A DNA stretch of 64,000 nt from Deinococcus koreensis (GTDB lineage: Bacteria > Deinococcota > Deinococci > Deinococcales > Deinococcaceae): assembly GCF_002901445.1 (NCBI RefSeq), contig NZ_PPPD01000001.1, positions 1,167,001 to 1,231,000 on the forward strand, in the 5' to 3' direction. Position 1 is the first letter of the stretch. Each line of letters opens with the position of its first letter. This document shows positions 51,713 through 63,091 of this stretch, piece after piece. A program made the position numbers and the translations under genes. A model generated the notes under the pieces. The model was not told where the DNA came from. It saw only the letters and a list, made by a program, of their open reading frames with translations, and made no database searches.

Positions 51713-52342
51713 ATGCCTGACCTCTCCACCCTCCTGACCTTCTCGGCCGCGGCGCTGGCGCTGCTGCTGGTGCCGGGGCCCAGCGTGCTGTACATCGTGG
51801 CGCGCAGTCTGCAGGGGGGGCGGCGCTCTGGGCTGGTCTCGGCGCTGGGGGTGCAGACGGGCGGACTGGTGCATGTGCTGGCGGCCACCGTGGGCGTCTC
51901 CGCGCTGGTGATGTCGTCGGCGCTGCTGTTCACGGCGCTGAAGGTCGTCGGGGCGGGGTACCTGATCTATCTGGGCGTCCGCACCCTGCTGGGCCGCGAC
52001 GGGAGCGCCGAGCTGCCGACCCCGCCCGCGCAGCCGCTGGGGCGGGTGTTCCTGCAGGGCGCGCTGGTCAACGCCCTGAACCCCAAGACGGCGCTGTTCT
52101 TCCTGGCCTTCCTGCCGCAGTTCGTGAATCCGGCGCGTGGCCCGGTGGCCCCGCAGACCCTGGCGCTGGGGGCGCTGTTCCTGGCCCTGGCGACCCTCAG
52201 CGACGGTACCTACGCGCTGCTGGCGGGCAGCGTGGGCCGGCGGCTGCAGGGCAACCGGGTGTTTGCCCGACGCCAGAAGTACGTCACGGGCGGCGTCTAC
52301 ATCGCGCTGGGCGTGGGCACGGCCACGGTCGGGCACGGCTAG
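51713..52342 (+). CDS. LysE family amino-acid exporter
   Basis: 209 residues with six membrane helices. It opens with LLTFSAAALALLLVPGPSVL and has the family hallmark VARSLQGGRRSGLVSALGVQ with TGGLVHVLAATVGVSAL, then LVNALNPKTALFFLAFLPQF. LysE/RhtB proteins export amino acids such as lysine, threonine or homoserine lactone. GGAGG lies eight bases before the ATG. The substrate is not predictable. Confidence 0.92.
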   Translation: MPDLSTLLTFSAAALALLLVPGPSVLYIVARSLQGGRRSGLVSALGVQTGGLVHVLAATVGVSALVMSSALLFTALKVVGAGYLIYLGVRTLLGRDGSAELPTPPAQPLGRVFLQGALVNALNPKTALFFLAFLPQFVNPARGPVAPQTLALGALFLALATLSDGTYALLAGSVGRRLQGNRVFARRQKYVTGGVYIALGVGTATVGHG

Positions 52343-52410
52343 ACGCGGGAGGGCCCCGGCCCTCACGCATCTGCGGCCCACCTGGGCCCCTCGCCGGTCT
52401 ACGCTGGACT

Positions 52411-53757
52411 ATGGACACGGACGTCATCGTGGTCGGCGCCGGCCTCGCGGGTCTGACCGCGGCCCGGCGGCTCTCCCAGGCGGGCCGGCGCGTGCGGGTG
52501 CTCGAGGCACGTGACCGGGTGGGCGGGCGCACGCACACCCTCCGGCTGCCGGTCACCGGCGTCAGCGTGGACGTGGGCGGGCAGTGGGTCGGGCCCAACC
52601 AGCCGAACATCATGGCCCTGCTGGGCGAGCTGGGCCTGGAGACCTTCCCCACCCATGACCAGGGGCAGAACCTGGCGCGGCTGGGCGGCCGGATGCTGAG
52701 GTACAGGGGGCTGATCCCGCCGCTGCCGGTGCCCGTGCTGGCCGACTACGCCCTGCTGGAGCGCCGCTTCCTGGCCCTCTCGCGCACCATTCCGCCAGGC
52801 GCCCCCTGGACGGCCCCCGGCGCCGCCGAACTGGACGCCCAGACCTTCGACACCTGGATCACCCGCCACGCCCGCACCGCGCAGACCCGCGCGCTGATGC
52901 GCCTGTACGCCGGAGCGGTCTTCAGCGCCGACCCCGCCGAGATGAGCCTGCTGCATGCGCTGACCTACACCGCGCATGGCGGCGGCATCAACGGGCACAC
53001 CCTGGTTCGCGGCCACGCCCTGCAGGACCGCGTGCTGGGCGGCGCCCAGGCCATCGCCCAGCGCCTCGCGGACGGGCTGGAGGATGTGCGGCTGGAGAGC
53101 CCCGTGAGCCGCGTCGGGCAGGACGACTCCGGCGTGACCCTGCACACGCCGCAGGGCAGGCACCGCGCCGCGCACGCCATCCTGGCGGTGCCGCCGGCCC
53201 TGTGGTCGGGCGTGGCCTTTGAGCCTCCCCTGCCCGCCCGCCGCGCCCAGCTTCAGCAGCGCCTCCCAATGGGCGCCGTCATCAAATTCATGGCCGTATA
53301 CGAGCGCCCCTTCTGGCGGAGCGCCGGCCTGAGCGGCCTGGCGATCAGCGACACCGGCCCGGTCACCGTGACCTTCGACAACTCGCCGCCCCAGGGCACG
53401 CCGGGCATCCTGCTGGGCTTCATCGAGGGTGGGCACGCCCGCGAGCTGATGGAGCTGGACGAGGAGGCCCGCCGGAAGGCCGCGCTGGACTCCCTGGCCC
53501 GGCTGTTCGGAGATCAGGCCCTGCGCCCGCTGGAGACCGTGCAGCGCGACTGGGCGGCCGAGGCCCACAGCGGCGGCTGTTACGGCGCCCTGTTCGGCCC
53601 CGGCGTCTGGACGGGCTACGGCCCGGCGCTGCGCGAAAGCGTGGGCCGGCTGCACTGGGCGGGCGCCGAGACCGCGCGGATCTGGATGAACTACATGGAC
53701 GGCGCGGTGGAGAGCGGCGAGCGGGCCGCGCGGGAGGTGCTGGACAGGGAAGGATGA
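52411..53757 (+). CDS. Flavin monoamine oxidase family protein
   Basis: 448 residues. The FAD-binding start VIVVGAGLAGLTAARRL is followed by LEARDRVGGRTHTLRL, GGQWVGPNQPNIMALLGELG and the closing WAGAETARIWMNYMDGAVES with its FAD contact. It would oxidise an amine to an aldehyde with hydrogen peroxide as by-product. The leaderless-type start TACGCT (52400-52405) is five bases before the ATG. It stands alone, and a promoter plus hairpin for the next gene follows. Confidence 0.9.
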   Translation: MDTDVIVVGAGLAGLTAARRLSQAGRRVRVLEARDRVGGRTHTLRLPVTGVSVDVGGQWVGPNQPNIMALLGELGLETFPTHDQGQNLARLGGRMLRYRGLIPPLPVPVLADYALLERRFLALSRTIPPGAPWTAPGAAELDAQTFDTWITRHARTAQTRALMRLYAGAVFSADPAEMSLLHALTYTAHGGGINGHTLVRGHALQDRVLGGAQAIAQRLADGLEDVRLESPVSRVGQDDSGVTLHTPQGRHRAAHAILAVPPALWSGVAFEPPLPARRAQLQQRLPMGAVIKFMAVYERPFWRSAGLSGLAISDTGPVTVTFDNSPPQGTPGILLGFIEGGHARELMELDEEARRKAALDSLARLFGDQALRPLETVQRDWAAEAHSGGCYGALFGPGVWTGYGPALRESVGRLHWAGAETARIWMNYMDGAVESGERAAREVLDREG

Positions 53758-53843
53758 TGGCCCTGGAGAGACCGACCTTCACCGTCCCAGAGGGTTCGCT
53801 TCCCTGAATCTGCCGACATCCACCCGGCTTCCGGATGCATAGG

Positions 53844-53872
53844 TTGACCCAGGCTGCATAGCGCGCTATATT
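53844..53872 (+). promoter_or_regulatory. Strong sigma-70-type promoter
   Basis: -35 TTGACC (53844-53849) and -10 TATATT (53867-53872) are separated by exactly 17 bases, the best such pair in the window. Transcription would begin near 53879-53880, just ahead of a hairpin at 53883. Confidence 0.7.
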
Positions 53873-53882
53873 TTCCCAATCA

Positions 53883-53907
53883 CCGCCTGAGAGGGCGGAT
53901 TTTTCTT
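53883..53907 (+). terminator. Intrinsic terminator or attenuator hairpin at the transcript 5' end
   Basis: CCGCC and GGCGG pair around TGAGAG and are followed by ATTTTTCTT, a proper T-run. The hairpin starts within about four bases of the predicted transcription start and 35 bases before the methyltransferase ATG. It could end the amine oxidase transcript, cap the new transcript or attenuate it. Confidence 0.65.
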
Positions 53908-53941
53908 AGCGTCCGAACGCATTCTTTCCACGGAGGCAGAC

Positions 53942-54583
53942 ATGGCCGCCCCGATCCCCCTGCGCTCGCCCGGCCGCCCGCTGCTAACCGCCCTGCTGAC
54001 CGGCCTCGTGCTGACCCAGCTTGGCCTGCGGCTGTGGATCCGGCGCTGGCCCCGCCCCATTCCCTACGGCTGGGCGTGGCTGCTGGAAAACCCCTGGCGC
54101 CGCAGTTACCGCGACCCGGAGCGGCTGGCCGCCGCCTGCGCCCTGCGCGCAGGCGACGAGGTGCTGGAGGCCGGCTGCGGCTCGGGCCTGTTCACGCCCG
54201 CGCTGGCCGCCCACTGCGCCCACCTGAGCGCGCTGGACATCGAGCCGCGCTACCTGGCCCAGACGGCCCGGAAAACGGCCGGACTGGGCAACGTCACGCT
54301 GCTGCAGGGCGACCTGGCGGCGCTGCCCTGCCCCGACGCCAGCCTGGACGTGGTCGTGCTGATCTCGGTGCTGACCGAAGTGCCCCGGCCGGTGGACGCG
54401 CTGCGCGAATGCCGGCGGGTGCTGAGGCCCGGCGGTCGCGTGGTCATCGGGGAGGAGTTCTTCGGCCCGGAGTACGTGCGGGCCGGCACGGTGGAGCGCT
54501 GGGCGCGGGAGGCGGGGCTGCGGCCACTCGGCCGCCAGGGCAACCCCTGGGCGTACCTGCAGACCTACGCCGGGCCAGCCTGA
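53942..54583 (+). CDS. Membrane-anchored class I SAM-dependent methyltransferase
   Basis: 213 residues. An N-terminal hydrophobic segment (LLTALLTGLVLTQLGLRLWI) likely anchors it. The Methyltransf_11 domain has motif I VLEAGCGSGLFTPALA, the acidic ALDIEPRYLA, ASLDVVVLISVLTEVPRP and VLRPGGRVVIGEEFF. The substrate may be a lipid or quinone, given the anchor, but this is inference. GGAGG lies five bases before the ATG. It has the strongest promoter in the window with an unusual hairpin behind it. Confidence 0.85.
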   Translation: MAAPIPLRSPGRPLLTALLTGLVLTQLGLRLWIRRWPRPIPYGWAWLLENPWRRSYRDPERLAAACALRAGDEVLEAGCGSGLFTPALAAHCAHLSALDIEPRYLAQTARKTAGLGNVTLLQGDLAALPCPDASLDVVVLISVLTEVPRPVDALRECRRVLRPGGRVVIGEEFFGPEYVRAGTVERWAREAGLRPLGRQGNPWAYLQTYAGPA

Positions 54584-54608
54584 GGCACTCGGGGGCCCGG
54601 TGCCCCGG

Positions 54609-55214
54609 TCAGGGCCCATCCAGCGCGCGCCGCAGCCAGGCGGCCCCCAGCCCCAGCGGCACGAAGACGACCACGCCCAGCAGGCGCTGCCACAGCCCGT
54701 CCTGCCCCGCGCGATCCACGGGCAGGATTCCCGACAGCACCGCGGCCAGGGCGACCAGGGCCAGCAGCGCGAGGATCAGAAACCAGCGCAGCGCGGCAGG
54801 TGCCGGCCGCCACAGCGCCCAGAGCAGCAGCGGCGGGGTCAGCAGCAGTCCGGGCGTGAAGGGGTTGCGGGCATGTCGGGGATCGGGCTGCGGAAACGTG
54901 CCGGCCCAGAGGTTCCCCAGGGCGCCCAGCACCAGGGCCACGACCAGCAGCGCGGTGGGCCAGATCCCCACCCGCAGGCGGCGCAGGGCCCCCGCGTAGC
55001 CGGCGGCGGCGCCCAGGCCCAGCAGGCCGCACAGCAGGGCCCCCGCGTTCAGCACCCCCGGCAGGCGCGACTGCGGCGAGCCCAGGTCGCTGGCGGTCGT
55101 GCCGACCAGACTGAATTCCGGGTAGAAGGGCGCGGCCAGCGCCTGCACACCGAAATACACCAGCGGCAGGGCGACCCCGGCGCCCAGGGCCTGCCGGACA
55201 CGGCGAGTCTGCAT
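54609..55214 (-). CDS. DUF998 family membrane protein
   Basis: 201 residues with six membrane helices. PFYPEFSLVGTTASDLGSPQ near the start and the last-third AVLSGILPVDRAGQDGLWQR are the DUF998 landmarks; function unknown. The leaderless-type start TAAGCT (55221-55226) is six bases before the ATG. It converges with the methyltransferase gene across 25 bases. Confidence 0.82.
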   Translation of the reverse strand: MQTRRVRQALGAGVALPLVYFGVQALAAPFYPEFSLVGTTASDLGSPQSRLPGVLNAGALLCGLLGLGAAAGYAGALRRLRVGIWPTALLVVALVLGALGNLWAGTFPQPDPRHARNPFTPGLLLTPPLLLWALWRPAPAALRWFLILALLALVALAAVLSGILPVDRAGQDGLWQRLLGVVVFVPLGLGAAWLRRALDGP

Positions 55215-55268
55215 GGTCTGAGCTTAGTCCCTGAACGCGCATCCTGGCCTCTGCCCAGCCCATTCTGC

Positions 55269-56162
55269 TCAGCCCAGCATCTCCATCTCGTCCAGCCCCG
55301 CCAGGAACTCTTTTTCGGGGAACTCGTCGCCATCGAAGGCCCGGTCGCCCTCCTGCGGCGACACACTCAGGCCCGCGAAGTCGTACAGCGCGCGGTCGAG
55401 CAGGTGGCTGAGGCTCACCTGGCCCAGCGCCCGCAGGATGTTCTGCAGACGGCCCGGATGCTCGCGCTCCCAGCCGCGCAGCATCTCGCCCACCACCTGA
55501 CGCTGCAGGTTCGGCTGGGCGCCGCACAGGTCGCAGGGGATGATCGGGAACGCGCGGGCCTGGGCGTAGGCCACGATCTCGCTCTCGGGCACGTAGGCCA
55601 GCGGGCGGATCACCACGTGCCGGCCGTCGTCGGACTGCAGTTTGGGCGGCATGGCCTTCAGGCGGGCGCCGAAGAACAGGTTGAGGAAGAGCGTCTGCAG
55701 GATGTCCTCGCGGTGGTGCCCCAGCGCGATCCTGGTGGCCCCCAGGCGGGTGGCCTGCGCGTATAGGGCGCCCCGGCGCAGGCGGCTGCACAGCGTACAG
55801 GTGGTCTGGCCCGGCCTGGTCTTCGCCTTCACGACCGAGTAGGTGTCCTGCCGGATGGGTTCGAAACGCACCCCCAGCGCGTCCAGATACCCCGGCAGCA
55901 CGTGGGCGGGGAAGCCCGGCTGCCCCTGATCCAGGTTGACCGCCACGATCCCGAAGTCGATGGGGGCCCTGCGCTGCAGGTGCAGCAGCACGTCCAGCAG
56001 CGTGTAGGAGTCCTTGCCGCCCGAGAGGCAGACCATCACGAGGTCGCCGTCCCCGATCATGCGGTAATCGGCGATGGCCTGCGCGGCGCCCTTCACGATG
56101 GGCCGCAGCAGGCGGGCGGGGTCGGCCGGGCGGGGTGGCGGAGTCGGGGCAGGCTGGGTCAT
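55269..56162 (-). CDS. ttcA: tRNA 2-thiocytidine synthetase TtcA
   Basis: 297 residues. The PP-loop is [20 protein letters not shown]. The iron-sulfur cysteines are in [15 protein letters not shown] and [11 protein letters not shown], and [17 protein letters not shown] is typical. It thiolates C32 of some tRNAs. The start is uncertain: ATG at 56160-56162 is preferred, because the ATG twelve codons upstream (56198) overlaps a -10-like TAGAAT and so would lie at or before the transcription start. Neither has a good ribosome binding site. Confidence 0.88.
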   Translation of the reverse strand: MTQPAPTPPPRPADPARLLRPIVKGAAQAIADYRMIGDGDLVMVCLSGGKDSYTLLDVLLHLQRRAPIDFGIVAVNLDQGQPGFPAHVLPGYLDALGVRFEPIRQDTYSVVKAKTRPGQTTCTLCSRLRRGALYAQATRLGATRIALGHHREDILQTLFLNLFFGARLKAMPPKLQSDDGRHVVIRPLAYVPESEIVAYAQARAFPIIPCDLCGAQPNLQRQVVGEMLRGWEREHPGRLQNILRALGQVSLSHLLDRALYDFAGLSVSPQEGDRAFDGDEFPEKEFLAGLDEMEMLG

Positions 56163-56365
56163 GGTCAGGGGGCCAGGAACGTCGTCCCAGCGGGTCATTC
56201 TAACAGTTCCGTGTGAGTGGCCCGGCCCGCGTCATGCTTAGGGTGGACGCCCCGGCGCGCCCCGCCGCGCATACTCCGGCCTGACATGGCTGCTCCCCCC
56301 TGCCCCCCACCAGACCGTGTGCCCCGTCCGGGCAGCTCACATGGGACTGGGCTAGAGTGGGCCGG

Positions 56366-58870
56366 ATGAGGACGGCAGGGAGATTCTTCACCGGACTGGG
56401 CGTGCTCCTGATGCTGGGGGCCGGTGGGGCGGGCGGCCTATGGTGGGCCTGGGGCCGCGACCTGCCCAGTGTGAGCGATCTGGACGTGCTGGAGTTCAGC
56501 GGTCAGACGCGCGTGTACGACCGCACGAACACCCTGGTCGGCACCCTGACCCCCAGCCTCAGCTCCTCGGGCAGCGTGAACCGCAACCTGCTGGGGCTGG
56601 GCAGCGTCAGCCCCTGGCTGCAGAAGGCGGTCGTGACCAGTGAAGACCGGCGCTTCTTCGAGCACCACGGCGTGGACTACATCGGGATCACGCGCGGGCT
56701 GCTCAAGGGGCTGCTGAAAAACGATCTGGAGGGCGGCTCCTCCATTACCCAGCAGGTCGTGAAGAACACCCTGCTGGCCGATCTGCAGGGCGCCCGCACC
56801 CCCGAGCGCAAGTTCAAGGAAGCGGTGCTGGCCTATCAGCTCGACCGCAACTTCGACAAGAACAAGATCCTGGGCGCCTACCTGAACGTCGTGTACTGGG
56901 GCGACGGCGGGCGCAGCGACATCATCGGCGCGGGCACGGCGGCGCACGCCTATTTCAGGAAGAACGCCGCCGACCTGAACCTCGCCGAGAGCGTGTATCT
57001 GGCGACCATCATCCCGGCGCCCAACCGGCGCTACAAGGACTTCAAGGCCTACCGCCCGCTGATGAAAGACCTGCTCGCGCGCATGGTCGAGGACGGCCGG
57101 GTCACGCAGGCCGAGGCGAACGCCGCCTGGAAGACCCCAATCTACCCGGCCGGCTGGCGCATCGGCTGGAACGACGACGGCACCCTGAGAACCGCCACGC
57201 TGGAGCGCCCGGAGCGCTTGCAGGAGAACATCAACACCTTCGAGGCCCGCAGCGCGCAGCGCTTTCCGTACCAGCACTACCTGCAGGCGGTCGAGAAGGA
57301 ACTGCTGCCGGTCATCGGGCGCAGAGCGCTGTATGGGGGCGGCAAGGTCTTCACCGGGATGAGCGTGGCGGCCCAGGAGGCGGCCGAGAAGGCCAGCCTG
57401 AACGCCGAGTTGCCGGACGGCGCCACCCTGGGGATCGCGCTGGTGAGCCCGCAAAGCGGCGAGGTGCTGGCGCTGGTGGGCCAGAAGCTCACGGGCGGGC
57501 GCGCCAGCGACTGGAACAACGCCACCCAGGCGCGGCGGCAGGTCGGCAGTTCCATCAAGCCGCTGCTGTATACCCTGGCGCTGCAGAGGGGCTGGAAGCA
57601 GAGCGACACCGTGCTGGACTCGCCCCTGGTGGGCTCGGAGTACCAGCCCCAGAACTACGACGGGCGCTGGACTGGCCGGTACGTGACCATGCGCTATTCG
57701 CTGGACCACTCGCTGAACCTGCCCACCGTGCGGATCGGGCAGGAACTGGGGGTGCCCACCTTCGAGACCAAGCTGCGCGAGCTGGGCTTCACGCCCCCCG
57801 CCGAGGGCGGCCTGTCGCTGACCATCGGCACGCTGGAGGCCAGCCCGCTGCAGATGGCGGCCGCGTATGCCAGCTTCGCCAACGGCGGCCTCTACTACGC
57901 GCCCAGCCTGGTTCGCAAGGTCGAGGACGGGCGCGGTCAGGTGCTCTACACCCGCCCCGCCCCCACCCCCAAACGCGTCTGGGACGCGCAGACCGCCTGG
58001 CTGGGGCTGGACATGCTGCGCGGCGTGGTGAACGACCTGACCCCCGCCCAGGGCGGCCTGGCGACCCGCGCGCAGATTCCCGGCGTGGACGTGGGGGGCA
58101 AGACCGGCACCACCAACGACATCAAGGATCTGTGGTTCGCGGGGGTCACGCCGACGGTCGCGGGAGCCGTCTGGGTGGGCAAGCAGGCGGGCGGCCCGCT
58201 GCCCCAGTGGGCCTACTCCGGCGAGGTGCCCACGCCCATCTGGCAGCAGGCGGTCTCCGGCGCCCTGCAAGGTCAGCCCAGAGCGACCTTTCAGGAACCC
58301 CAGGGCATCACCTACCGGGTGGTGCGCCAGGTCAACATGGCCTTCCGCAGCGCCGAGGCCGACCAGGAACCCGTGGCCCGCGACGGCAGCGGCCAGGGCG
58401 GCGGGGGCTTCTTCAGCCGCCGCAACCGCGCGCCCGCCCCGGCGCCCCAGCCCGTGCCGGACTCAGGCCCGGCGAACTTGTCCGACACGCCCCCCGAGCA
58501 GGTCGGGGGGGTCACGGGGGCCGACGTCCCGGTGGAGCAGACCGGCGCCGACCAGACCGGGTCGGATCAGAGCGGTACAGATCAGACCGGTACAGACCCG
58601 GCGACCGACGCCACGGTTCCGGCGGTCGAGGAGCTTCCTGCGCCGCCCGAAGCGCTGCCCGCGGCCCCCGTGGACGCAGAGCCGCTGTCCCCCGTACAGG
58701 ATCCGGCGACCGGCGATCCGCCCACCGAGGCCCTTCCGCCCACGCCCGCCGGCCCGCCGGACGGCCCCGAGGCGCCGCCCACCGATCCGGTGCTCACGCC
58801 GGAGCCCGATCCGGCCCCGGTGTCGCCGGAGCCCGCGCCGCTGGACAACGAGATTCCGCCGCTGAACTGA
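56366..58870 (+). CDS. Class A penicillin-binding protein (transglycosylase/transpeptidase)
   Basis: 834 residues. One membrane anchor ([20 protein letters not shown]) is followed by a GT51 transglycosylase domain with catalytic Glu93 in [14 protein letters not shown]. The transpeptidase has SSIK (395-398), SLN (449-451) and KTG (579-581). It builds and crosslinks peptidoglycan outside the membrane. The last 170 residues are a Pro/Asp/Thr-rich low-complexity tail with a degenerate five-residue repeat ([20 protein letters not shown]). TAGAGT (56353-56358) lies seven bases before the ATG, a leaderless-type start; the earlier GTG overlaps that box. Confidence 0.94.
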   Translation: MRTAGRFFTGLGVLLMLGAGGAGGLWWAWGRDLPSVSDLDVLEFSGQTRVYDRTNTLVGTLTPSLSSSGSVNRNLLGLGSVSPWLQKAVVTSEDRRFFEHHGVDYIGITRGLLKGLLKNDLEGGSSITQQVVKNTLLADLQGARTPERKFKEAVLAYQLDRNFDKNKILGAYLNVVYWGDGGRSDIIGAGTAAHAYFRKNAADLNLAESVYLATIIPAPNRRYKDFKAYRPLMKDLLARMVEDGRVTQAEANAAWKTPIYPAGWRIGWNDDGTLRTATLERPERLQENINTFEARSAQRFPYQHYLQAVEKELLPVIGRRALYGGGKVFTGMSVAAQEAAEKASLNAELPDGATLGIALVSPQSGEVLALVGQKLTGGRASDWNNATQARRQVGSSIKPLLYTLALQRGWKQSDTVLDSPLVGSEYQPQNYDGRWTGRYVTMRYSLDHSLNLPTVRIGQELGVPTFETKLRELGFTPPAEGGLSLTIGTLEASPLQMAAAYASFANGGLYYAPSLVRKVEDGRGQVLYTRPAPTPKRVWDAQTAWLGLDMLRGVVNDLTPAQGGLATRAQIPGVDVGGKTGTTNDIKDLWFAGVTPTVAGAVWVGKQAGGPLPQWAYSGEVPTPIWQQAVSGALQGQPRATFQEPQGITYRVVRQVNMAFRSAEADQEPVARDGSGQGGGGFFSRRNRAPAPAPQPVPDSGPANLSDTPPEQVGGVTGADVPVEQTGADQTGSDQSGTDQTGTDPATDATVPAVEELPAPPEALPAAPVDAEPLSPVQDPATGDPPTEALPPTPAGPPDGPEAPPTDPVLTPEPDPAPVSPEPAPLDNEIPPLN

Positions 58871-58912
58871 GGCGCGGCCCAGGACGCACAGCACGCCCGG
58901 TACACTGCTCCC

Positions 58913-59194
58913 ATGACCCTGACCCTGTGGCTGCTCACCATGCTCGCGGCGGCGCTGGCCCTGGGCGGCGGCCTGCTGCTGGGCCGGTCGCTGATGGGCC
59001 AGCGGGGAAGCGGGTCGCCCTCGGCCCCGCCCATCTCCGGCCTCTCGGTGCCCGGCATGGTCGCGGAGGCGCTGAGCGTGGGCCTGCTGATCTGGCTGGT
59101 GGTGCTGGGCGCCCCGCTGTATGCCCTGCTGGTGGTGCTGGCGGCGGGCATGGTGGGCACGGGCCTGACGCTGCTGCGGGTGCTGGGGCGCTGA
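58913..59194 (+). CDS. Small two-helix membrane protein
   Basis: 93 residues with two or three hydrophobic segments (LWLLTMLAAALALGGGLLLG, ALSVGLLIWLVVLGAPLYAL, VVLAAGMVGTGLTLLRVL). The family is not recognised. TACACT (58901-58906) sits six bases before the ATG, a leaderless-type promoter of its own, only 30 bases after the PBP stop codon. Confidence 0.65.
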   Translation: MTLTLWLLTMLAAALALGGGLLLGRSLMGQRGSGSPSAPPISGLSVPGMVAEALSVGLLIWLVVLGAPLYALLVVLAAGMVGTGLTLLRVLGR

Positions 59195-59198
59195 AGAT

Positions 59199-59257
59199 GG
59201 GGCTATGAGCTATGAGCCATGAGCCATGAGCATTCAACCCATAGCCCACAGCTCATA
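59199..59257. repeat. Heptamer-periodic palindrome 5, interrupted by the IS element
   Basis: The left side reads in sevens: GGGCTAT, GAGCTAT, GAGCCAT, GAGCCAT, GAGC. The expected closing arm TCATAGCCC is not here but at 60352-60360, on the far side of the IS630 copy. Joining the two sides at the TA target restores GGGCTATGA/TCATAGCCC and TATGAGC/GCTCATA pairing. Confidence 0.75.
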
Positions 59258-60349
59258 CGGGATTAAGATGAGTTGCAAGCATGGACACGCTGCCACTGCA
59301 CCCGTACCGAACCGTCACGGAACTTGAAGCGTCGTATCGATCGGCCCACCGTCCGGTCGAACGCTCCCGCTGGCACATCCTGTGGCTTAAAGCCAAAGGG
59401 TATCCCCCGCGCCAGATCGCTGATGCCACGGGGTACAACCGCAACACCATCAGCACCCTGGTGCGCCGATACAACCAGCACGGCCCTGAGGCGGTGCGCG
59501 ACAAACGTCAGGACAACCACTCCGACCCCGCCCTGACCCCCGATCAGCAGCGGCAGCTCTCGGAGGCGCTGATGGAGACCCCGCCCAGGGGCGGGGTGTG
59601 GACGAGCGGCACCGCCCAGGCGTACATCTACGAGCACTTTGCGGTGGCGATCACCGAGGTGTGTGCGTGGGGGTATCTCAAACGCCTGGGGTTCAGTGTG
59701 CAGCTGCCACGTCCCCGTCACCATCTGGCGGCCGATCCAGACGTGCAGGCGGCGTTCAAAAAAAAGTAGCCCAAACATTGCGCACGGCGCAGGCAGCGTA
59801 CCCGCACCAGCGGGTACGCCTGTTTGTTCAGGACGAAGGCCGCGCTGGGCTCAAACCTGTGCTCATGCGGGTGTGGGCCAAGGTCGGCCAGCGACCCATC
59901 GCGGTGCAGCATCGGGGGTTCCAGTGGCTCTACGTCTATGTCTTCGTGGAACCGGTCACCGGCACGAGTGACTTCTTGATCCTGCCGACAGTGAGCACGG
60001 CGGTCATGCAGGTGGCCCTGGCGGCCTTCAACGATGCGGTGAATCCGACTGGGCGGGACATCATCGTGCTGTTGCTGGATGGTGCGGGCTGGCACACCAG
60101 CCCGCAGCTGACCGTGCCCCCCACGATGCTGCTGGTCACGTTTCCCCCCTACACCCCGGAGCTGTCCCCAGCAGAACCGCTGGTCGGTCGAGTCAAGCGT
60201 CCCCTGGCGAACCGAACCTTCACGACCCTGGATGACGTGCAAGACGTCTTGAGCCACGAGTGCCAGCGCTTGATGGCGTCACCGTCCGAAGTGCAGTCGC
60301 TGACCGCTTTCCCCTGGATACGCCATGCCCTGAATTCATGTTAGTCCGG
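59258..60349 (+). mobile_element. IS630-family insertion sequence
   Basis: About 1092 bases flanked on each side by TA, the IS630 target. Imperfect 17-base terminal inverted repeats, CGGGATTAAGATGAGTT at the left and CCGGACTAACATGAATT (complement of the right end), agree at 13 positions. The transposase reading frame spans almost the whole element and its stop codon lies inside the right repeat. It appears intact. Confidence 0.85.
59281..60344 (+). CDS. IS630 transposase made by -1 frameshift
   Basis: Two overlapping frames make one protein of about 354 residues. The first (59281-59769, 162 residues) holds the helix-turn-helix (RQIADATGYNRNTISTLVRR). It ends at TAG just after eight adenines (59758-59765), where A-AAA-AAG slippage by -1 continues into the second frame. 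That frame has the DDE residues: Asp in LFVQDEGRAGL, Asp in VLLLDGAGWHTS and Glu in ELSPAEPLVGRVKR. Programmed frameshifting of this kind is known in the family. All three catalytic positions are kept, so it may be active. Confidence 0.85.
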
Positions 60350-60366
60350 TATCATAGCCCTTCGTC

Positions 60367-62538
<2,172 letters not shown>

Positions 62539-62630
62539 GAGTACGAGTCTATCCCGCAGGCCCGGGGAAACACGGTGAGCGATATGGCGCTGCGGCGGGG
62601 AGGCGTGAGGTCGAGGGAGTTGCCGGGAGC

Positions 62631-63058
62631 GTTTGAGCGGCGGACGACCCCTCTGCTCCGCAGCTGTACCAGCCGGTCACCTTCGGTGCCAACTCCCCTT
62701 AGAACGTCTGATGTGAAATGAGAAGAAGCGGCAACGGACACGGGATGAGAAATGAGCGTCCAGTACGAGGGCGAGCTGCGCCCGCCACCCCCCTCTGCTT
62801 CGCAGCTGTTCAAGTCCCCAACCCTCTCTGCGAGCTGTCCCAGTCCCCCACACGGAGGGAGGGAGAAAAGGCGGTGATCAGGACGACTCCGTTCGCATTT
62901 CACATCGAGCGTTGAGAAGGGAGCCAAGGAAAGACTGAACATCACGCGGTTTCCTGGCTCCCCCCAACTCGTAGAGCCCTGAGGGAGGGGAGCTGGCACC
63001 GAAGGTGACTGGCTGGTACAGCTGCGAAGCAGAGGAGTCGCCCACAGCGCCATCAAAC
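62631..63058. repeat. About 430-base palindromic element with long inverted arms
   Basis: Arms of 55 bases (62645-62699 and 62986-63040) pair at 51 positions, with GTTTGA-type outer ends at 62631 and 63058. An inner pair, GATGTGAAATG (62709-62719) with 62895-62905, nests within. Its arm carries CTCTGCTTCGCAGCTGTACC, shared with the copies at 30016 and 49390. No protein-like frame is present. It accounts for most of the 553-base gap between pnp and the hydrolase gene. Confidence 0.75.
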
Positions 63059-63091
63059 ACCCCACCCCACACACTCCGCCATACCTCTCTC

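Noticed and set aside
56163..56198. Upstream ATG (56198) as the ttcA start
   Set aside because: It overlaps TAGAAT, which looks like the promoter -10, so this codon would lie at or before the transcription start. The evidence is modest and the start is flagged as uncertain.
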